Assembly (NCBI GenBank): GCA_014529385.2
Contig: CM043947.1
Span: 124,778,391-124,842,390 of the forward strand
Origin: Adiantum capillus-veneris
Lineage: Eukaryota > Streptophyta > Polypodiopsida > Polypodiales > Pteridaceae
Direction: 5' to 3'
Length of the DNA: 64,000 bases
Part shown: piece by piece, positions 33,340 through 44,940 of the stretch
Layout of the letters: every line of letters starts with the position of its first letter
How positions within the stretch are numbered: position 1 is the first letter of the stretch
Notes under the pieces: generated by a model
Seen by the model: only the letters and a program-made list of their open reading frames with translations
Database searches by the model: none
What the model was told of the DNA's origin: nothing
Program-made: the position numbers and the translations under genes

Positions 33340-35553
33340 CTACATGTTGGCCCATGGTGCCAACTGAATGATAACTAGCTCTGCAAAGTCCATTTGCTCC
33401 AAAAGATCATCCTCAAGTGGTGTTGTCTCAATCTCTCCCTCTGCATCTATCTCTGTCTCTGGGATAGGATCATCCTCTACAAGTGCCCACTCTGCGAAAT
33501 CATCACTTTGGTTTTACTTGGAAAGCATCTTCAAATTTGATGAGACATATATGAGATCATTGATTCTCTACACATCAAGACAATTCCTCTTCTTTGAGGC
33601 AACATGAGCATACACACTCCAAAATTTCTCCAAGCAACTTATAGTGCATGCTTGGCTAAGAATGCAAATAGCAAAATACTATAAACCGTCCAATCTTGCC
33701 CCAAATTCCTCCCACCAAAGAGCATTCCCCATCTCCAAGCGAGTTGCTTGTGCATCGGGCATGTGACAAATTTCTCCCTTTCCATTCATGTAGACAGTGA
33801 TTTGCCTCCGAATCTTGGTCCTTTCCTTTGGGTCGGGCACAAGGCACGCAAGGATGGTTTGCCAACCATTCATCACCTCTTTGTCCTTCCATTGGTTCCC
33901 TTGTTGGAATTGTGGCTCCACTACATAAACCACCGCATGAAGAGGAGAATGGTAAGCATTCCACCTTGATACACACAATTCTTGGATCTCCTTGTACCTA
34001 CATTATATATAGTATATGGCACATCCACAAGGCTTGAATCAAGATTCAAAACAAACTGAAGAGAGTATACTTGTAAAGCATAGGGAAAACTTAAAAGTGA
34101 CTCGTGACTACCTATTGGAGTTGGTCACAAGTTTTTCAAGAGAGGCAATCATGGTGTCCATGGCCTCATTTATCTTTTTGATGTAAGGTTTCATGGAATC
34201 CAACACTCGTAGGAGGTGGATGATAGGCTTCACCATTTTGGAGATTGTCTTTACTTCCTTCCACCATTCCGGCATGTCAGCCCGTGCTCGGCATGCCACT
34301 CCATTGACACTTTTTGACTCGGGCATTGCCATGAACTCATCACTAATAAAGCGTCCCCTCAATGCCCTACTACACACACTAAAGCCATGGAACATAATGA
34401 AGTTGAATGCAAAGCGAGTCTCCGAGTATTTGAGAAGAGCTAGCTTTGACCTCTTTGAAAATTCAGTCCTCACCTATTTAGAAAATTCAACATTCAAAAT
34501 GAGAATTAGCCTTCCATATCGAAACTATATTTGAATTGAAATGAGATTGGTTAATACTTAATGGTTACCTTTTGATGACTATTGACAAAATTCACCATTG
34601 TATTTGCATGTTCAATGACGGGGAGAATTTATTCCAAGGCGCCTATATCTTTGAGAAGATTGTTGAGCTAATGAGCCATGCAATATGTGACTATGGTTCT
34701 TGGATAAAGGGATTTGATGATGGCTCCGGTGGCACAATTTCTATTTTCTCCATCGATGATGATGGCAATGATATCATGCTTTCCCACCTTCTCAATGGTA
34801 AGAGCCCACTCCAATGCACGTGCTTGCGCACTCTTCTCGGTCCTCGACGCATCATGGGAGTCAATGAAATAAATATCCCCCCAAGAATATGCCACCATGC
34901 CATGAATGGAGTGACGACGGGTGTCACTCCACCCATCCACAATGAGGGATACCCCATTCTTCTTCCATGAAGCCCTTGTGGATGCACATGCTGCCTCCAC
35001 CATCATCTTCTCCCTATCAAGAAGAGTGGTGTGCAAGATCTCCAAAGAGGGAGGAACATATGCGGGTCCATACTCTGATCTTCCGTGCCATTTCTTTAAA
35101 ATATGGAGACCTTTTGTCAATTTTTTTTTGTATATTAGTGGTATACATTGTACAAGCTAAAGATTAAAGCTTAAGTCTTATAAGTTATAGTCTATAGATC
35201 TTACTGTGCCGCATTGAAAGAAATATGGCCGTGGTAGAAAAATCTTGCCAGGGCCACATCTACCTCCTCTTTCAAGGCCGGTTTCCAACTCTCTCCAAGA
35301 GTTGCTTGCCGCTTGGGTGGACAAGAATGAGGGAAAGATGACGAGATGAAGGGTTGGTAGAGAGTGGAGGTGGGATGTTGCCGTCATGGCCGGTTGATGC
35401 ACAAAATGATGCCGATGAAGGGTATGCTCGGATGAAAGCCGTCGTGGCCATCTCCCTCGGATTCATCGTGCAACACTTGGTGCAATTCTTCTTGGCCTCT
35501 TTGACATTCTCAAGAGTCTTCTCTAGGTGTAGCAGCTTTTTTAGTTCCATCAC
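33340..35553 (-). pseudogene. hAT-family transposase pseudogene (DUF659 type) with three introns
   Basis: Exons, reading right to left: about 35553-35205, 35110-34569, 34473-34112 and 33997-33340. GT-AG introns at 35204-35111, 34568-34474 and 34111-33998 restore the family reading exactly (for example FNAAQ/SPYFKEM and NSNR/YKEIQ). DUF659 reads SWKKNGVSLIVDGWSD. The C-terminal hAT dimerisation domain reads ALWWEEFGARLDGL, then a Cys-x-x-Lys-Phe-Trp-Ser-Val segment. Internal stops are TAG 34668, TAA 34629, TAG 33679, TAG 33568 and TAA 33514, plus frameshifts near 35075 and in exon 1. The BED zinc finger is missing, probably cut off by the neighbouring LTR remnant. It cannot make a working transposase. 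Confidence 0.85.
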
Positions 35554-35972
35554 AGATCAACCAGTGTTCTTTCATTTCAGCCCGTGCTTGCCTCGGCAAT
35601 TGTAGATCAGCTCTGTAGCAGTGTGGCAGTTGCAGATCCTTAGCATTTTCAGATTTCAGCCTTGACCACATTGTCATCATCGTCGGCATAGTCGTCATCA
35701 AGTACCACAACATCTAGAAGCATTTTACCAGACTTTGTGCAATCTAAAGCAAATACTTCACTAGGAATAGAGAGGGGGGGCCCTTGGAGGGGGTTTTGGG
35801 ACCCCATTTGGTGTCGTTTCTTCTCTCTCTCTTTCCCTGGCACCCTCTTGCACTCTCACTCATAGTTTTCATTTCACTCTTGTGTTTTGTCATTTCACAT
35901 TCTGTCATTAGGTCAAGGAAGGCTCTCCCTTCCTGTCAGTAAAAGGAACCTTGAGCACTTACTGTTCACTCA

Positions 35973-36650
35973 TCCTGACCGTGAGATTTTTTTTTCTTAG
36001 ATATGAGAAGGCCAGATTCAAAAAGATGCAAGGCAAAGGGAAGCTTCATCCCAAAGCGAGTATGCAGTACTATAGTGATTTTTAGATTGTTGTCAAAATG
36101 ATTAAGGATGCATCTTAAACATTGAAACTTCTAGCTCATTGGAGGATTCACAATAGTTTTTATGTGAGTCGCCTTAGACATATCTAGGATGAAAGGATAG
36201 AAGACGTAGTTAAAGATGAACAACCCAAGGTCAAAGAGACGGGAGATTTTCAACTAGAACTAGTGTTGGCACACAAGGAAAGGAGAGTTGAAGTCAAGAT
36301 AGTTCACAAAGGATGGATATGTGATCAAACCTACACTCATTTATGCAATGGAATAGGATGTGTTATTGGTCAGATGCACACATCATTGCACTAGCTAGAG
36401 ATTGAGACTGGTAGATTTAGGAGAGTATCAATAGAGGCTAGGATTTTCCAGTTGTGTCATATAGAGCTAGAGCCAGAGTTACATCACATATGTCATTGTC
36501 AAGTGTACTATGAGATACGAGGTCGATTTTACTGTCTATTCAAGGAGGGCTTTGGATCACTCACTAGAGTCATGAGATATCAAGGTCAAAGATGCCTCGG
36601 ATTGTTTTTGTGTCATGTGCACATGTAACCCTATGTGAATGTGGACAAGC
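35973..36650 (+). pseudogene. pol: Integrase C-terminal remnant of the decayed Ty3 element
   Basis: From about 35995 the plus strand reads YEKARFKKMQGKGKLHPKA, then, through TAG and TAA codons, a Leu-Ala-His-Trp-Arg-Ile-His-Asn-Ser-Phe-Tyr-Val-Ser-Arg-Leu motif. That motif matches the conserved HWKIHNAFHVS segment at the end of Ty3 integrases (compare HWLIHNAFHVSLLKP in the chromovirus). A Lys/Glu-rich tail follows. The remaining 300 bp to the LTR have no recognisable coding sequence. Confidence 0.65.
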
Positions 36651-37479
36651 TGTAACTCCCATTTCTAGGGTTTAGGTAGTCTAGGAAGTGCTCTCGCAAT
36701 CTTGTGAGCCTGTACACAGGCTGAGCATGTCCAGACACTTAGAGTAGCTGTTTACCCTCTCACTACACACCTAGCATGAACATTTTTAACCACAAGAACC
36801 GACTACATATGAACCAACTCTTATAAGGTCATTTTATTATAAGTGACTTTTTTTATAAGATAATCCAAATCGTGGGGCTGGAGTTGCACTGCTTGACCCA
36901 AGTTGGGGGACCTATATAGGCAGCCGTGGGGCACATGGGAGAAGCAGAAGGCATATAGAGCACATGCATTTGGAGGCTTTCAAGTGTTTTCTTAGATACA
37001 GATCACCGTTTCCAGCCATCAAAGATCAACGTTTTCAGCCCCGCAAGCATCAAATTTTTCCACAGTCAGATCAGCATTTACAGCCTTGGTGATTTGCCCC
37101 AGTAGATGAGTCTCTAGCCTCATGGTACCACCCTTCTTGTACCCGATTCCTCACTGGATCCCAAAAATGCCATCTGTTCAACCAACGTTTTCAAATTTCA
37201 AGCCGCATTTCTAGATTTCAGCCCATCATCTTTTTGCATAGCCTCGTTGGTACAGTTGCAGAATTCAGCCCTAGGACAACACTCAGTTTTCAGCCCTAGA
37301 TTTTCTGATTTTCCCTCAGTCTTCGCCATCATCGTCGTTGACATCATCATCTTAAAGTACCACAACATCTAGAAGCATTGTACCAGACTTTGTGCAATCT
37401 AAAGAAAATACCTCTCTAGCAATAGAGAGGGGGGCTCTTGGAGGGGGGTTTGGGACCCCATCTAGCATCATCTCTTCTT

Positions 37480-37515
<36 letters not shown>

Positions 37516-37625
37516 GCACTCTCGTGCACTTTGCACTCATAGTTTCTACTCTCTTGTTGGTCATTGCACTTCTCTCATCAAGTCCCTGTCAGTAAAAGGA
37601 ACCTTGAGCACTCACTGATCATTCA
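36651..37625 (+). repeat. 3' LTR of the decayed Ty3 element
   Basis: TG to CA, about 975 bp. It is unusual for repeated TTTCAGCC-like words between 37010 and 37310 and a (CT)n run at 37481-37515. Confidence 0.65.
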
Positions 37626-38179
37626 TCATGAACCATACACCATCATTCACTTCCGCTGCAAATTACATTTTGCTAGTGCTGTGCAAACCTAGGGAGAGTC
37701 TCTTAAGAAGATTAGACAGTGGAAGGCATTCACACAGGGAAATCATTGACTTCTTTGGAGCAAAGGCTCGATGGTGAGATGAGTAGACTTTAAAGTCCAC
37801 CTATACTAGAGGTATCTTGACGGACAGAACCATTGAGCTTGGGAGAGCTTGATGCCCACATTTACGTGGGCCACCATGACATCGACGGAGGCTCCATCAA
37901 AGGATCAGGTCGGCATGCGAGACATTCAGCATGACTATTTACTAGCACGGACATTGATGATACTCTTCAGCGATCAATGAGAATTGAAACTCATTACAAG
38001 AGAGTATGGTTGCACAATATTTTTATTATTCTCACCTACAAATGTGTGCATTGCGTGCTCTAAAGTAGAGCCAAGGGAGAGAGCAGCTAGGTGGCACAAA
38101 TTCACAGCGTCTTAGTGTCACATGCTTGCTTTCCACTTTAGATTGACTAATCTTTTTCTGTTTTAGGCTCAAAAACTCC
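37626..38179. other. No gene seen
   Basis: AT-balanced intergenic or old element sequence with no open frame or repeat I can interpret. Confidence 0.5.
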
Positions 38180-38231
38180 AAGCAAGAAATCAATGGCAAC
38201 ACATGAACATAAACTACAAAATCACTGCAGT

Positions 38232-38313
<82 letters not shown>

Positions 38314-38757
38314 CAAGCCAAGACTCATTGGCCCCAAATACTGGCATCCCTTTCGATATATCTTTATTATTTCTCCTCGCAAAGTACAACTCCCGAGGGA
38401 CCAACTCTCTCCAAGATTCTACATCCAGATCCTCTTTGAGGAGTGGCCCTCTAGACACTTATAAACTTACAAGGGATGCCAGGACAATTTGCGAAAATCC
38501 GTACAACAATGCCACATGGTAGCCACCGTGATTTACGAAGATCAGCCCTAGATGTCAAGCTTTTGATAATTTAGGTTTTGGGCCACTCGATCAGTGCTCC
38601 ATAAGTTGGTAGGGTTAGGTTTATTAAAAGCCCTAACCCCCTTCTAATTCAGGCCGCTCGGTCACACTTTCTGGGTTCAATTTATCTAGGTTCTTTAACC
38701 CTTGTCCTCGCGACTAGTTATTTCCAGTTGGGCACACCATGCCATCACTTTGTGACA
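38180..38757 (-). repeat. Old LTR related to the 39383-42636 element
   Basis: Words such as CATTGGCCCCAAA, TCTTTATTATT and a Cys-rich end CACTTTGTGACA match the LTRs at 39383-40045 and 41985-42636. The following 600 bp (GAAAGAATTGTAATTGCCCTC and onward) match the sequence after the 40045 LTR end. It is the 3' end of an older member of the same family, on the minus strand. Confidence 0.7.
38234..38310. repeat. (GA)n microsatellite
   Basis: About 38 GA units inside the old LTR, absent from its relatives. Confidence 0.95.
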
Positions 38758-39382
38758 TCTTGAAAGAATTGTAATTGCCCTCAATTACGTGTGCAAAGTA
38801 GCCAAAGGACAAATTTTTTTTTGAGTAGACATTGACTCTATGTACCCATGCACTAGACTCCACGAATCCAACACTTTTACAAAGACATCATCATTGATTA
38901 ATCACATTTTTGTTGAGGGCCTCAGATATAAAATCATGATCCTTGTAACCATTTAGCAATCACATTGAGACCGCACTAATATTTTCATGGATGTCTTGAT
39001 CTACTAAATCTTGTTACTTTTAAATCCATATCCTTTCTTTTCACAATTCAAGCAAACCATGCCCATGACTATCCCCACTCAACAATACATTCACATAGCA
39101 TGCAATTCACAACTTCACACACTTTGTTGACACTGAACACTGTGTTTCATGCCCATGACCATCCCCACAAGATAGTACATTCACATAGCATGCAATACAC
39201 AAAGTCACACACTTAGTTCACACTGAAGACTGTGTTTCAATCTTTCAATCTAGCCATATCATCCCATCTAGAACTCTTGATGTACCTAGATCATTATGCA
39301 ACCATCTCATCTTTTTGGAACTCTTCATGCATTCACAACAATATACAGTCATCTCATCTAGATAGAAATCTTGATGCACTAG
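38758..39382 (-). other. 3' internal remnant of the old family member, with a 90-bp tandem duplication
   Basis: It is similar to 40046-40320. A tandem duplication lies at about 39059-39240 (GCCCATGAC at 39061 and 39151, period 90). No readable protein. Confidence 0.6.
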
Positions 39383-40045
39383 TGTAACAGACTTGGACAC
39401 TCCAAGTCGGGAACCTACCACAACACACATGAGGAAATTGAAAGAACCAAACAAGACTGAGAGAGAGATGACACGACATGGCGTAGTTCAGTGCCTAGAG
39501 AGATTGACCCCAAAGACTAGTGCCCCTTTTAATATTTCTTTATTAATGCTGCTTCACAAAGTACAATGTCCAAGGGTCCTCGTCTCAACAATGCTCCCAA
39601 GAATATCTGCTTGAGATTGAGGCCCTGTCACTTCATTTATAGGCCTTGGGCCTTCCAAGAGTAGTGTACATGAAAAGCTTCAAGTCTAAAAGCATATGGG
39701 TCCCAAAAGCCAGCGCTAATGCTGCCAATGCAAATCGTGGAAATTCGTACATGTGCCACACTAGCAACAAGCACGAATCACGAAATGTCCGTACAGCTCT
39801 TGCACATCAACATCTCCACACGATTTGGGGGTTCTTGCTTTATTTTAATCTCTAGTATCCCTTTAGGTCCTATCGGACAAGAGCTGATAAGTTGGAGCAA
39901 CTTTAAAGTCCTTGGTCTTTATTTTTAAGTCTCTCGACTTGGCTCTGCAAGTTGGTAGCACTTCTCTATGTCTTTCAACAGGGCTTTGACTTCTTTCTAT
40001 TTGGAGTCTGTCCTTTAGGTCATGCCATGTCCTTACTTTGTGACA
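39383..40045 (-). repeat. 3' LTR (left) of the deletion derivative
   Basis: 663 bp. On the minus strand the purine tract AAGTGGGGAAT lies immediately beside it, at about 40046-40057. Confidence 0.88.
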
Positions 40046-40589
40046 TATTCCCCACTTGAAAGAAATGTAATCGCCCTCGATTATGCCTGCAAAACCAACA
40101 TAAGCAAGCAACCAATTTAGTAGACACTGACTCAAGTATTGACCTACTAGACAACAAATGTCTAGTACTTGCATGAAGACAACATCTAATATCCCCGTCG
40201 AGATCTTTGATGAGAATCATGATCATCATAATGCATTTAGCAATCACATCAAGATCTCATCGATCTCTAGCGGATGTCAGGATTGACTAAATCTTGTCAC
40301 TATCTATTCACATCACCCCTCATGTGAACAAGATTAAAATGTTGCATTCATTTCATCTTTCAAACATGCACTCAAACATCACACCCATGAAAGAGCACTT
40401 ATATCAAATTCATTTAAGGAATTCCCATTTCAAAGTACGTCTTTTCTTAAAGTCATACAACAGAATACTGTCAGCCCATCACTACCCCTGCAATCTCAAA
40501 AGAAATCAGTGACTTTAATCCATTTGGGTTATCTGTGACAAAGGAGCCGCTCGTAACTCCCCTCTTGTGCAGTCCGCACCGCACCAGCT

Positions 40590-41080
40590 AATCATCGGTA
40601 ACCCTAGGAATAGTTGAAGCTAGACCAAAAGCCTCAAGGTAAAGCTCTAAAATCTGAGGAGTATCTGGTAAGTCCTCCTCCTCCATCCATTTCGCATCCA
40701 AAACCGCATAGCTCTTGAACTTGACTAACCCCACATATCGGCTTACCTTTCACTTTCGTTTCCTTGTGAGCCAGTATCTATTTTGGAATAAGAGTCTCCA
40801 CTGTCTCTTCCACTTGAGGTTTCTCCGCAGGCTCCCTCTTCCCATTGGCATCTCACCTTTGAAAGGTTTCAACATACTCACATGAAAAGCGATATGAATC
40901 TTCCAAGTATCTGGTAACTTCAACCTCAAGGATACATCATTTATCTTTTCTTGAATCTAGAAAGGGCCATAGTATCTCATACTCAACCTTGAAAAAAGTT
41001 GCTATTTACCGTTTTGTTTTTGTAGGTGTGCCTTCTCAAACCGTAGAATCATCCAATCATCTTTAAGCCGGAAAAAGTAT
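40590..41080 (-). pseudogene. pol: Integrase C-terminal domain and chromodomain of the deletion derivative
   Basis: The minus strand reads Arg-Tyr-Tyr-Gly-Pro-Phe, EKINDVSLRLKLPDTWKIH, IAFHVSMLKPFKGEMP, then a Glu-rich linker and a chromodomain. The chromodomain is ILAHKETKVKGK, then LVKFKSYAVLDAKWMEEEDL. It matches the integrase-chromodomain end of the intact chromovirus at 28650-28960, including the LKPFKGE motif. One shift near 40850 and stops at three places break the frame. Its start abuts gag sequence near 41080. Confidence 0.8.
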
Positions 41081-41086
41081 CAAAGT

Positions 41087-41971
41087 TTACTGTTTGCCTG
41101 CCCTCCTTAAAATCTTTGGGTTTCTTCTTCCTGTTCTTAAGAAAATCATACTGATTGGCTTTGTAGAAGTGCTTCCTCTTTGTAAACATCGGCTCATCAT
41201 ACTTTGAACTGTCCAAGGAAGAGGAATCTTCCTCTCAACCATTAAAATACTTCCAAGATCTTCTATGGGATTGACTCTTCTTTGCCCTCTTCTTGCCTTT
41301 GCCGTGTCTCTAGATCTTTCTCCTCTTCTTTCCCTTTCTTCCCTCATCACTGGACTCAGAGGTCGAGGAATTGTTGGAGCTATCAGAGGAGATTGAGGAC
41401 GAATTAGAAACATCACTCGTTTAATTTCCTTCTTGACATTTTCAAAAGTAGTCCTCGGACTCAAGTAGCTTGGATAGTCTGATTCTTGACCCTCCTTTCC
41501 TAGGGACTTCTTGGTCTTCATGAGTTTAGTGACTCATCATTTTATTGCTTCTTCAAACTCATCCTTTGAGTACACCTTCTGAGCAAGAGTTCTTGGTGTG
41601 GTCAACTTCCTCAGTGCTGACTTTAGAGGTGATCTGATGATGGAGCGCCATTTGGAATGCATCTCCTCAAATGGGTGCTTGACCAAAAATTTCATGTATT
41701 GAGGATCCTTGGAGTACTGAAGCATCTGCTGGGCACAAGCGTCAATCTGCTGTGGCCGTCGCATCTCCATCCTTTTGTATTTGGTAGGTGGAGACAAAGT
41801 GTACTGCTTTGAATCTTTAGAAGATGGATAATGTATATTGGAATCTTCATTGTTCTCGCCTTAGCCAGAATAGTCAGGTTCCATAATTTCCTCTTGATGG
41901 GATTCGTTGATTGAATCCATGTGTGCTGTGAGTAAAGGGATCGGATCCTTTGTAGAAGAAAAATCAACTGA
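41087..41971 (-). pseudogene. gag: Gag N-terminus of the deletion derivative
   Basis: Frames at 41537-41797 (PQQIDACAQQMLQYSKDPQY, FEEMHSKWRSII) and 41087-41521 contain a basic Lys/Arg-rich domain. They end in a PKDFKEGRQTVNF segment that corresponds to KKFKEGGKSISF at the start of the chromovirus capsid domain. The capsid proper is gone. Several stops and shifts separate the pieces. Confidence 0.65.
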
Positions 41972-41983
41972 GCTTTGATACCA
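41972..41983 (-). promoter_or_regulatory. Primer-binding site, initiator tRNA-Met with one mismatch
   Basis: The minus strand reads TGGTATCAAAGC, one base from the perfect TGGTATCAGAGC, next to the LTR. Confidence 0.85.
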
Positions 41984-41984
41984 T

Positions 41985-42636
41985 TGTAATCGATTTGGAC
42001 ACTCCAAGTCGGGAATCTATCACAACACACGTGAGAAAATTGAAAGAACTAATCAAGACTTAGAGAAAGATGACAGTGCACGGCATAGTTCCATGCCTAG
42101 AGAGATTGGCCCCAAAGGCTGGCACCCCTTTTGGTATCTCTTTAATATTAATGCTTCACAAAGTACAATGTTTGAGGGTCCTCATCTTAGCAAGCGTATC
42201 CGCCTGAGATTGAAGCCATGGCACTTCATTTATAGGCCTTGGGCCTTCCAAAAGCAGTATACATGAAAAGATTCGACTCTAAAGGCATCTGGGTTCCAAA
42301 AGCTAGTGCTAATGCTACTAGTGTAAATAACAAAAATTCGTAAAGGTGCCACGTTAGTAGCACACGAACTACAAAACATCCGTACAATTTTGCCACATCA
42401 GCTTCTCCACATGATTTGGTGGTTCTTTCTTTATTATAATCTCTAGTGTCCCTTTAGGCCCTATCATACGGGAGCACATGAGTTGGAACAACTTTATATT
42501 CCTTGGTCTTTATTTTCAAGTCTCTCGGCTAGGCTCTGCAAGTTGGTAGCACTTGTCTCTGTCTTTCAATAGGGCTTTGACCTCTTTCTAACTGAACTCT
42601 GTCCTTTAGGTCATGCCACATCTTCACTTTGTGACA
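41985..42636 (-). repeat. 5' LTR (right) of the deletion derivative
   Basis: 652 bp, the partner of 39383-40045. Confidence 0.88.
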
Positions 42637-42646
42637 ACTAGATATA

Positions 42647-42664
42647 CCTATTACATGTAATAGG
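42647..42664. repeat. Perfect 18-bp palindrome next to the insertion site
   Basis: CCTATTACATGTAATAGG lies 5 bp beyond the target duplication of the preceding element. Confidence 0.8.
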
Positions 42665-43810
42665 CTACAACCCTCACTATGTGTGTAATAGGTTTAGCCT
42701 TAGGAGGTGCTAGTTTCGATAAGATTTGTTGCATTTGGGTGCCTTGGTAAAAGGGATTTGACCTGCAATGTGTGAATGATCTCATGGGGACCCAAAAGCA
42801 CATCCAATCCACTTTGTCAACAAAGCTTGCATCCGCCCACAAGCCACATCCAAAAATACATGTATCATGTAACTATGCTTGCACCATTCTTGACACTTGA
42901 TTGGCCTCATATAGATTAAAAAGAATATAGTTCTAATGCAAGATTTAACTAATGGCTAGAGTAAACCATGAAGGATTAGTGAGCTAATCCTTGTGGCTCC
43001 TATACCACTTTTTTGGGCTAGATAAGATTAGGGTTGAAGAGGAAATGATAATTATTTTAAGAGACAGACAATGATGAAAACCTAGTGAGCATAAATTTGA
43101 TTAGACATTATTGAGTGCAAAAGAGGTGCTTCTTATATGAACTCTCTTGTATAAGAGAGTTCATGCATCTAGGGCTTACAATGAGGGTATGTAACACAGG
43201 TCTATGATATACATTGATTGATCCAAGTTGTGTGAGAGTGTCTTTATATGCATTTCTCAAGTAATGAAGTAGCTGAAGGAAGGTCCTTGTAATGTGATGT
43301 TAGGTGTGATACATTGGCCAAGAGCTTCTATAATGGACCTTTTTGCAACTTGGACTCTTTCGTTTCTATACAAATTTGCATGTGGATTCATGATTGAACA
43401 TAGATGCTTTTCCTTTATTAAAAAGAGGGCAAGTTTCTTTCTATGTAGCACTCAACTTTAGGAGGTGCACTTGCTTGTGCTCTTATGTTCCATCTCACTC
43501 TCTACCTCTATGAGATCGTGTATCATGTTGATTACGTGCTTGTGCAATTCGCCAGGTATGCAGATCTTTTGTTTTATGCCATGTAGTATATTGTTTCTAG
43601 AAAAATGTAGGGCCTTATACGCTCTCGATTGTTGCAAGTCTAATGTCCAAGGGGAGGGTTCAGTTAGGCATGTGGCCTTTTGCCTATTCCATAATGCAAT
43701 GGTGTTTACCATTTTCAATATATTCATCAATCCAAGCAGCAAGTGATCATGTGACACCATGTGGGCTTAGGTGAGTTCCACAAGGAGCCAAGGAAGTGTT
43801 TTTTGGTGAT
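42665..43810. other. No gene seen; possibly LTR of the 44.5-kb chromovirus end
   Basis: No convincing open frame. It may belong to the minus-strand LTR that starts at 44482 and extends left, but no second LTR copy is present to set its limit. Confidence 0.35.
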
Positions 43811-44041
43811 CACATCAGGACTTTTATCTTTTCCCTTTGGGGAGATACCTTTTTGCCCTTGCGAGGTGCAACTAGACATTCTACTACCACTTGCACTTGT
43901 CATGTTAGTACTATATAATTAGCCACATCAGGACTTTTACCTTTTCCCTTTGGGGAGATACCTTTTTGCCCTTGTGAGGTGCAACTAGCCATTCTACTAC
44001 CACTTGCACTTGTCATGTTACTACTATATAATTAGCCACAT
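43811..44041. repeat. 113-bp tandem duplication
   Basis: Two units beginning CACATCAGGACTTTTA at 43811 and 43924, differing at a handful of bases. A third unit starts with CACATC and stops. Confidence 0.85.
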
Positions 44042-44482
44042 CTTGTACACATTATAGTGTGTTGCTAGTTCATCTCATAATCAAATTATTTCTATTGGTC
44101 TACACTTTGAGCATTTTGTCCTTTCATTCATTATGAATGCTACTCTAATTATGCCCCCATAACCCTAACAACCACTTGAGGGTAGATTTTAAATTTTATG
44201 CTCTACCCTTGTTGGGCACAGAAATCAAAGTAGTCTAAGAAACTCCATTTCCTATCGGAAGTCCATTAACAACTCTTTGTGCTTTCATAAGTATAACATA
44301 GCTGGTATACATGTCAACCAAGGCTCTTGTAGAATCGTAGGGATACTAGCATGCTGATCTCCTCTTGTACCAACTCTCTCATGTAGAACTCCTTGAATCA
44401 ATTATCGGAACCCCTTGACATGCATGTTGTAAATGTGTCTCCTAGACAACCGTTGTACACTTATAGGACCATTTTCTTGACA

Positions 44483-44707
44483 TTACTCCCCCCTTGAAGA
44501 ATAGTTTTTATCCTCAAAAAGATGTGGGGATTTCTTTTTATTGGAGCTTATATTTTCCCAAGTGGCATCTTTTGTAGATCTATCTTTCCACTTGAGACAA
44601 TAGAAGCAATTTGAAAAGTTTGAGCAAAATTCATGGAGGAATATGGATCGCGATCCATGTACCTCAAACGCTAATTTTGCAAAAAAGCGATCAATGACAT
44701 TCTGCAA
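44483..44707 (-). pseudogene. pol: Chromodomain tail of a decayed chromovirus, followed by its LTR
   Basis: The minus strand reads CLKWKDRSTKDATWENI, then FEDKNYSSRGE and a stop. This is the end of a chromodomain (Trp-Lys, Ala-Thr-Trp-Glu) and the terminal FEDKN-x-S-x-RGE signature shared with 45596-45844 and 61820-61960. The stop overlaps the purine tract AAGGGGGGAGTAA, and an LTR starting TGTCAAG runs left from 44482. Everything upstream of the chromodomain is unreadable. Confidence 0.75.
44643..44658. repeat. Perfect palindrome, first copy
   Basis: ATGGATCGCGATCCAT, followed by GTACC. The same string recurs at 44923-44938 within a longer palindrome. Confidence 0.85.
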
Positions 44708-44920
44708 CAGTGGAATGTTACTCTGATAAAGCTCTTTTGAAAGAAAAGTTCAAAAATCATATCAAACCTTGTTGATAGGGAAAAAACAACAAAAATAGGG
44801 GTTTTAAACACAAAACTGGGTATAACTTGAGATTTTGTGATCCAAATTCAAAAAAGGTTGGGATTTGACATGTACATGGCATACAACAGCTGACCAAATT
44901 TCATGCCAAAATGTTGTCAA

Positions 44921-44940
44921 ACATGGATCGCGATCCATGT
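44921..44940. repeat. Perfect 20-bp palindrome, second copy
   Basis: ACATGGATCGCGATCCATGT, again followed by ACC. Surrounding sequences are otherwise unlike each other. Confidence 0.85.

Larger units (their letters stand above)
35545..37625 (+). mobile_element. Decayed Ty3 element, truncated at its 5' end
   Basis: Sequence 35690-35972 repeats at 37340-37625 (shared blocks such as CTAGAAGCATT and GGAACCTTGAGCAC), showing the ends of two LTRs. The complete 3' LTR starts TGTAACTCCC at 36651 and is about 975 bp. The upstream LTR lost its first half where it meets the hAT relic. Only 678 bp lie between the LTRs. Confidence 0.7.
39383..42636 (-). mobile_element. Complete deletion derivative of a chromovirus-like Ty3 element
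   Basis: LTRs at 39383-40045 and 41985-42636 start TGTAA and end TGTGACA. A perfect 5-bp duplication ACTAG flanks the element (39378-39382 and 42637-42641). The internal 1.9 kb holds gag N-terminus joined to integrase C-terminus and chromodomain; protease, RT, RNase H and the integrase core are missing. The element moved, or was deleted, as a 3.25-kb unit. Confidence 0.88.

Noticed and set aside
34193-35160. Plus-strand open frames across the hAT region, such as 34572-34970
   Set aside because: They are shadows of the minus-strand transposase exons, which carry the recognisable domains and splice sites.
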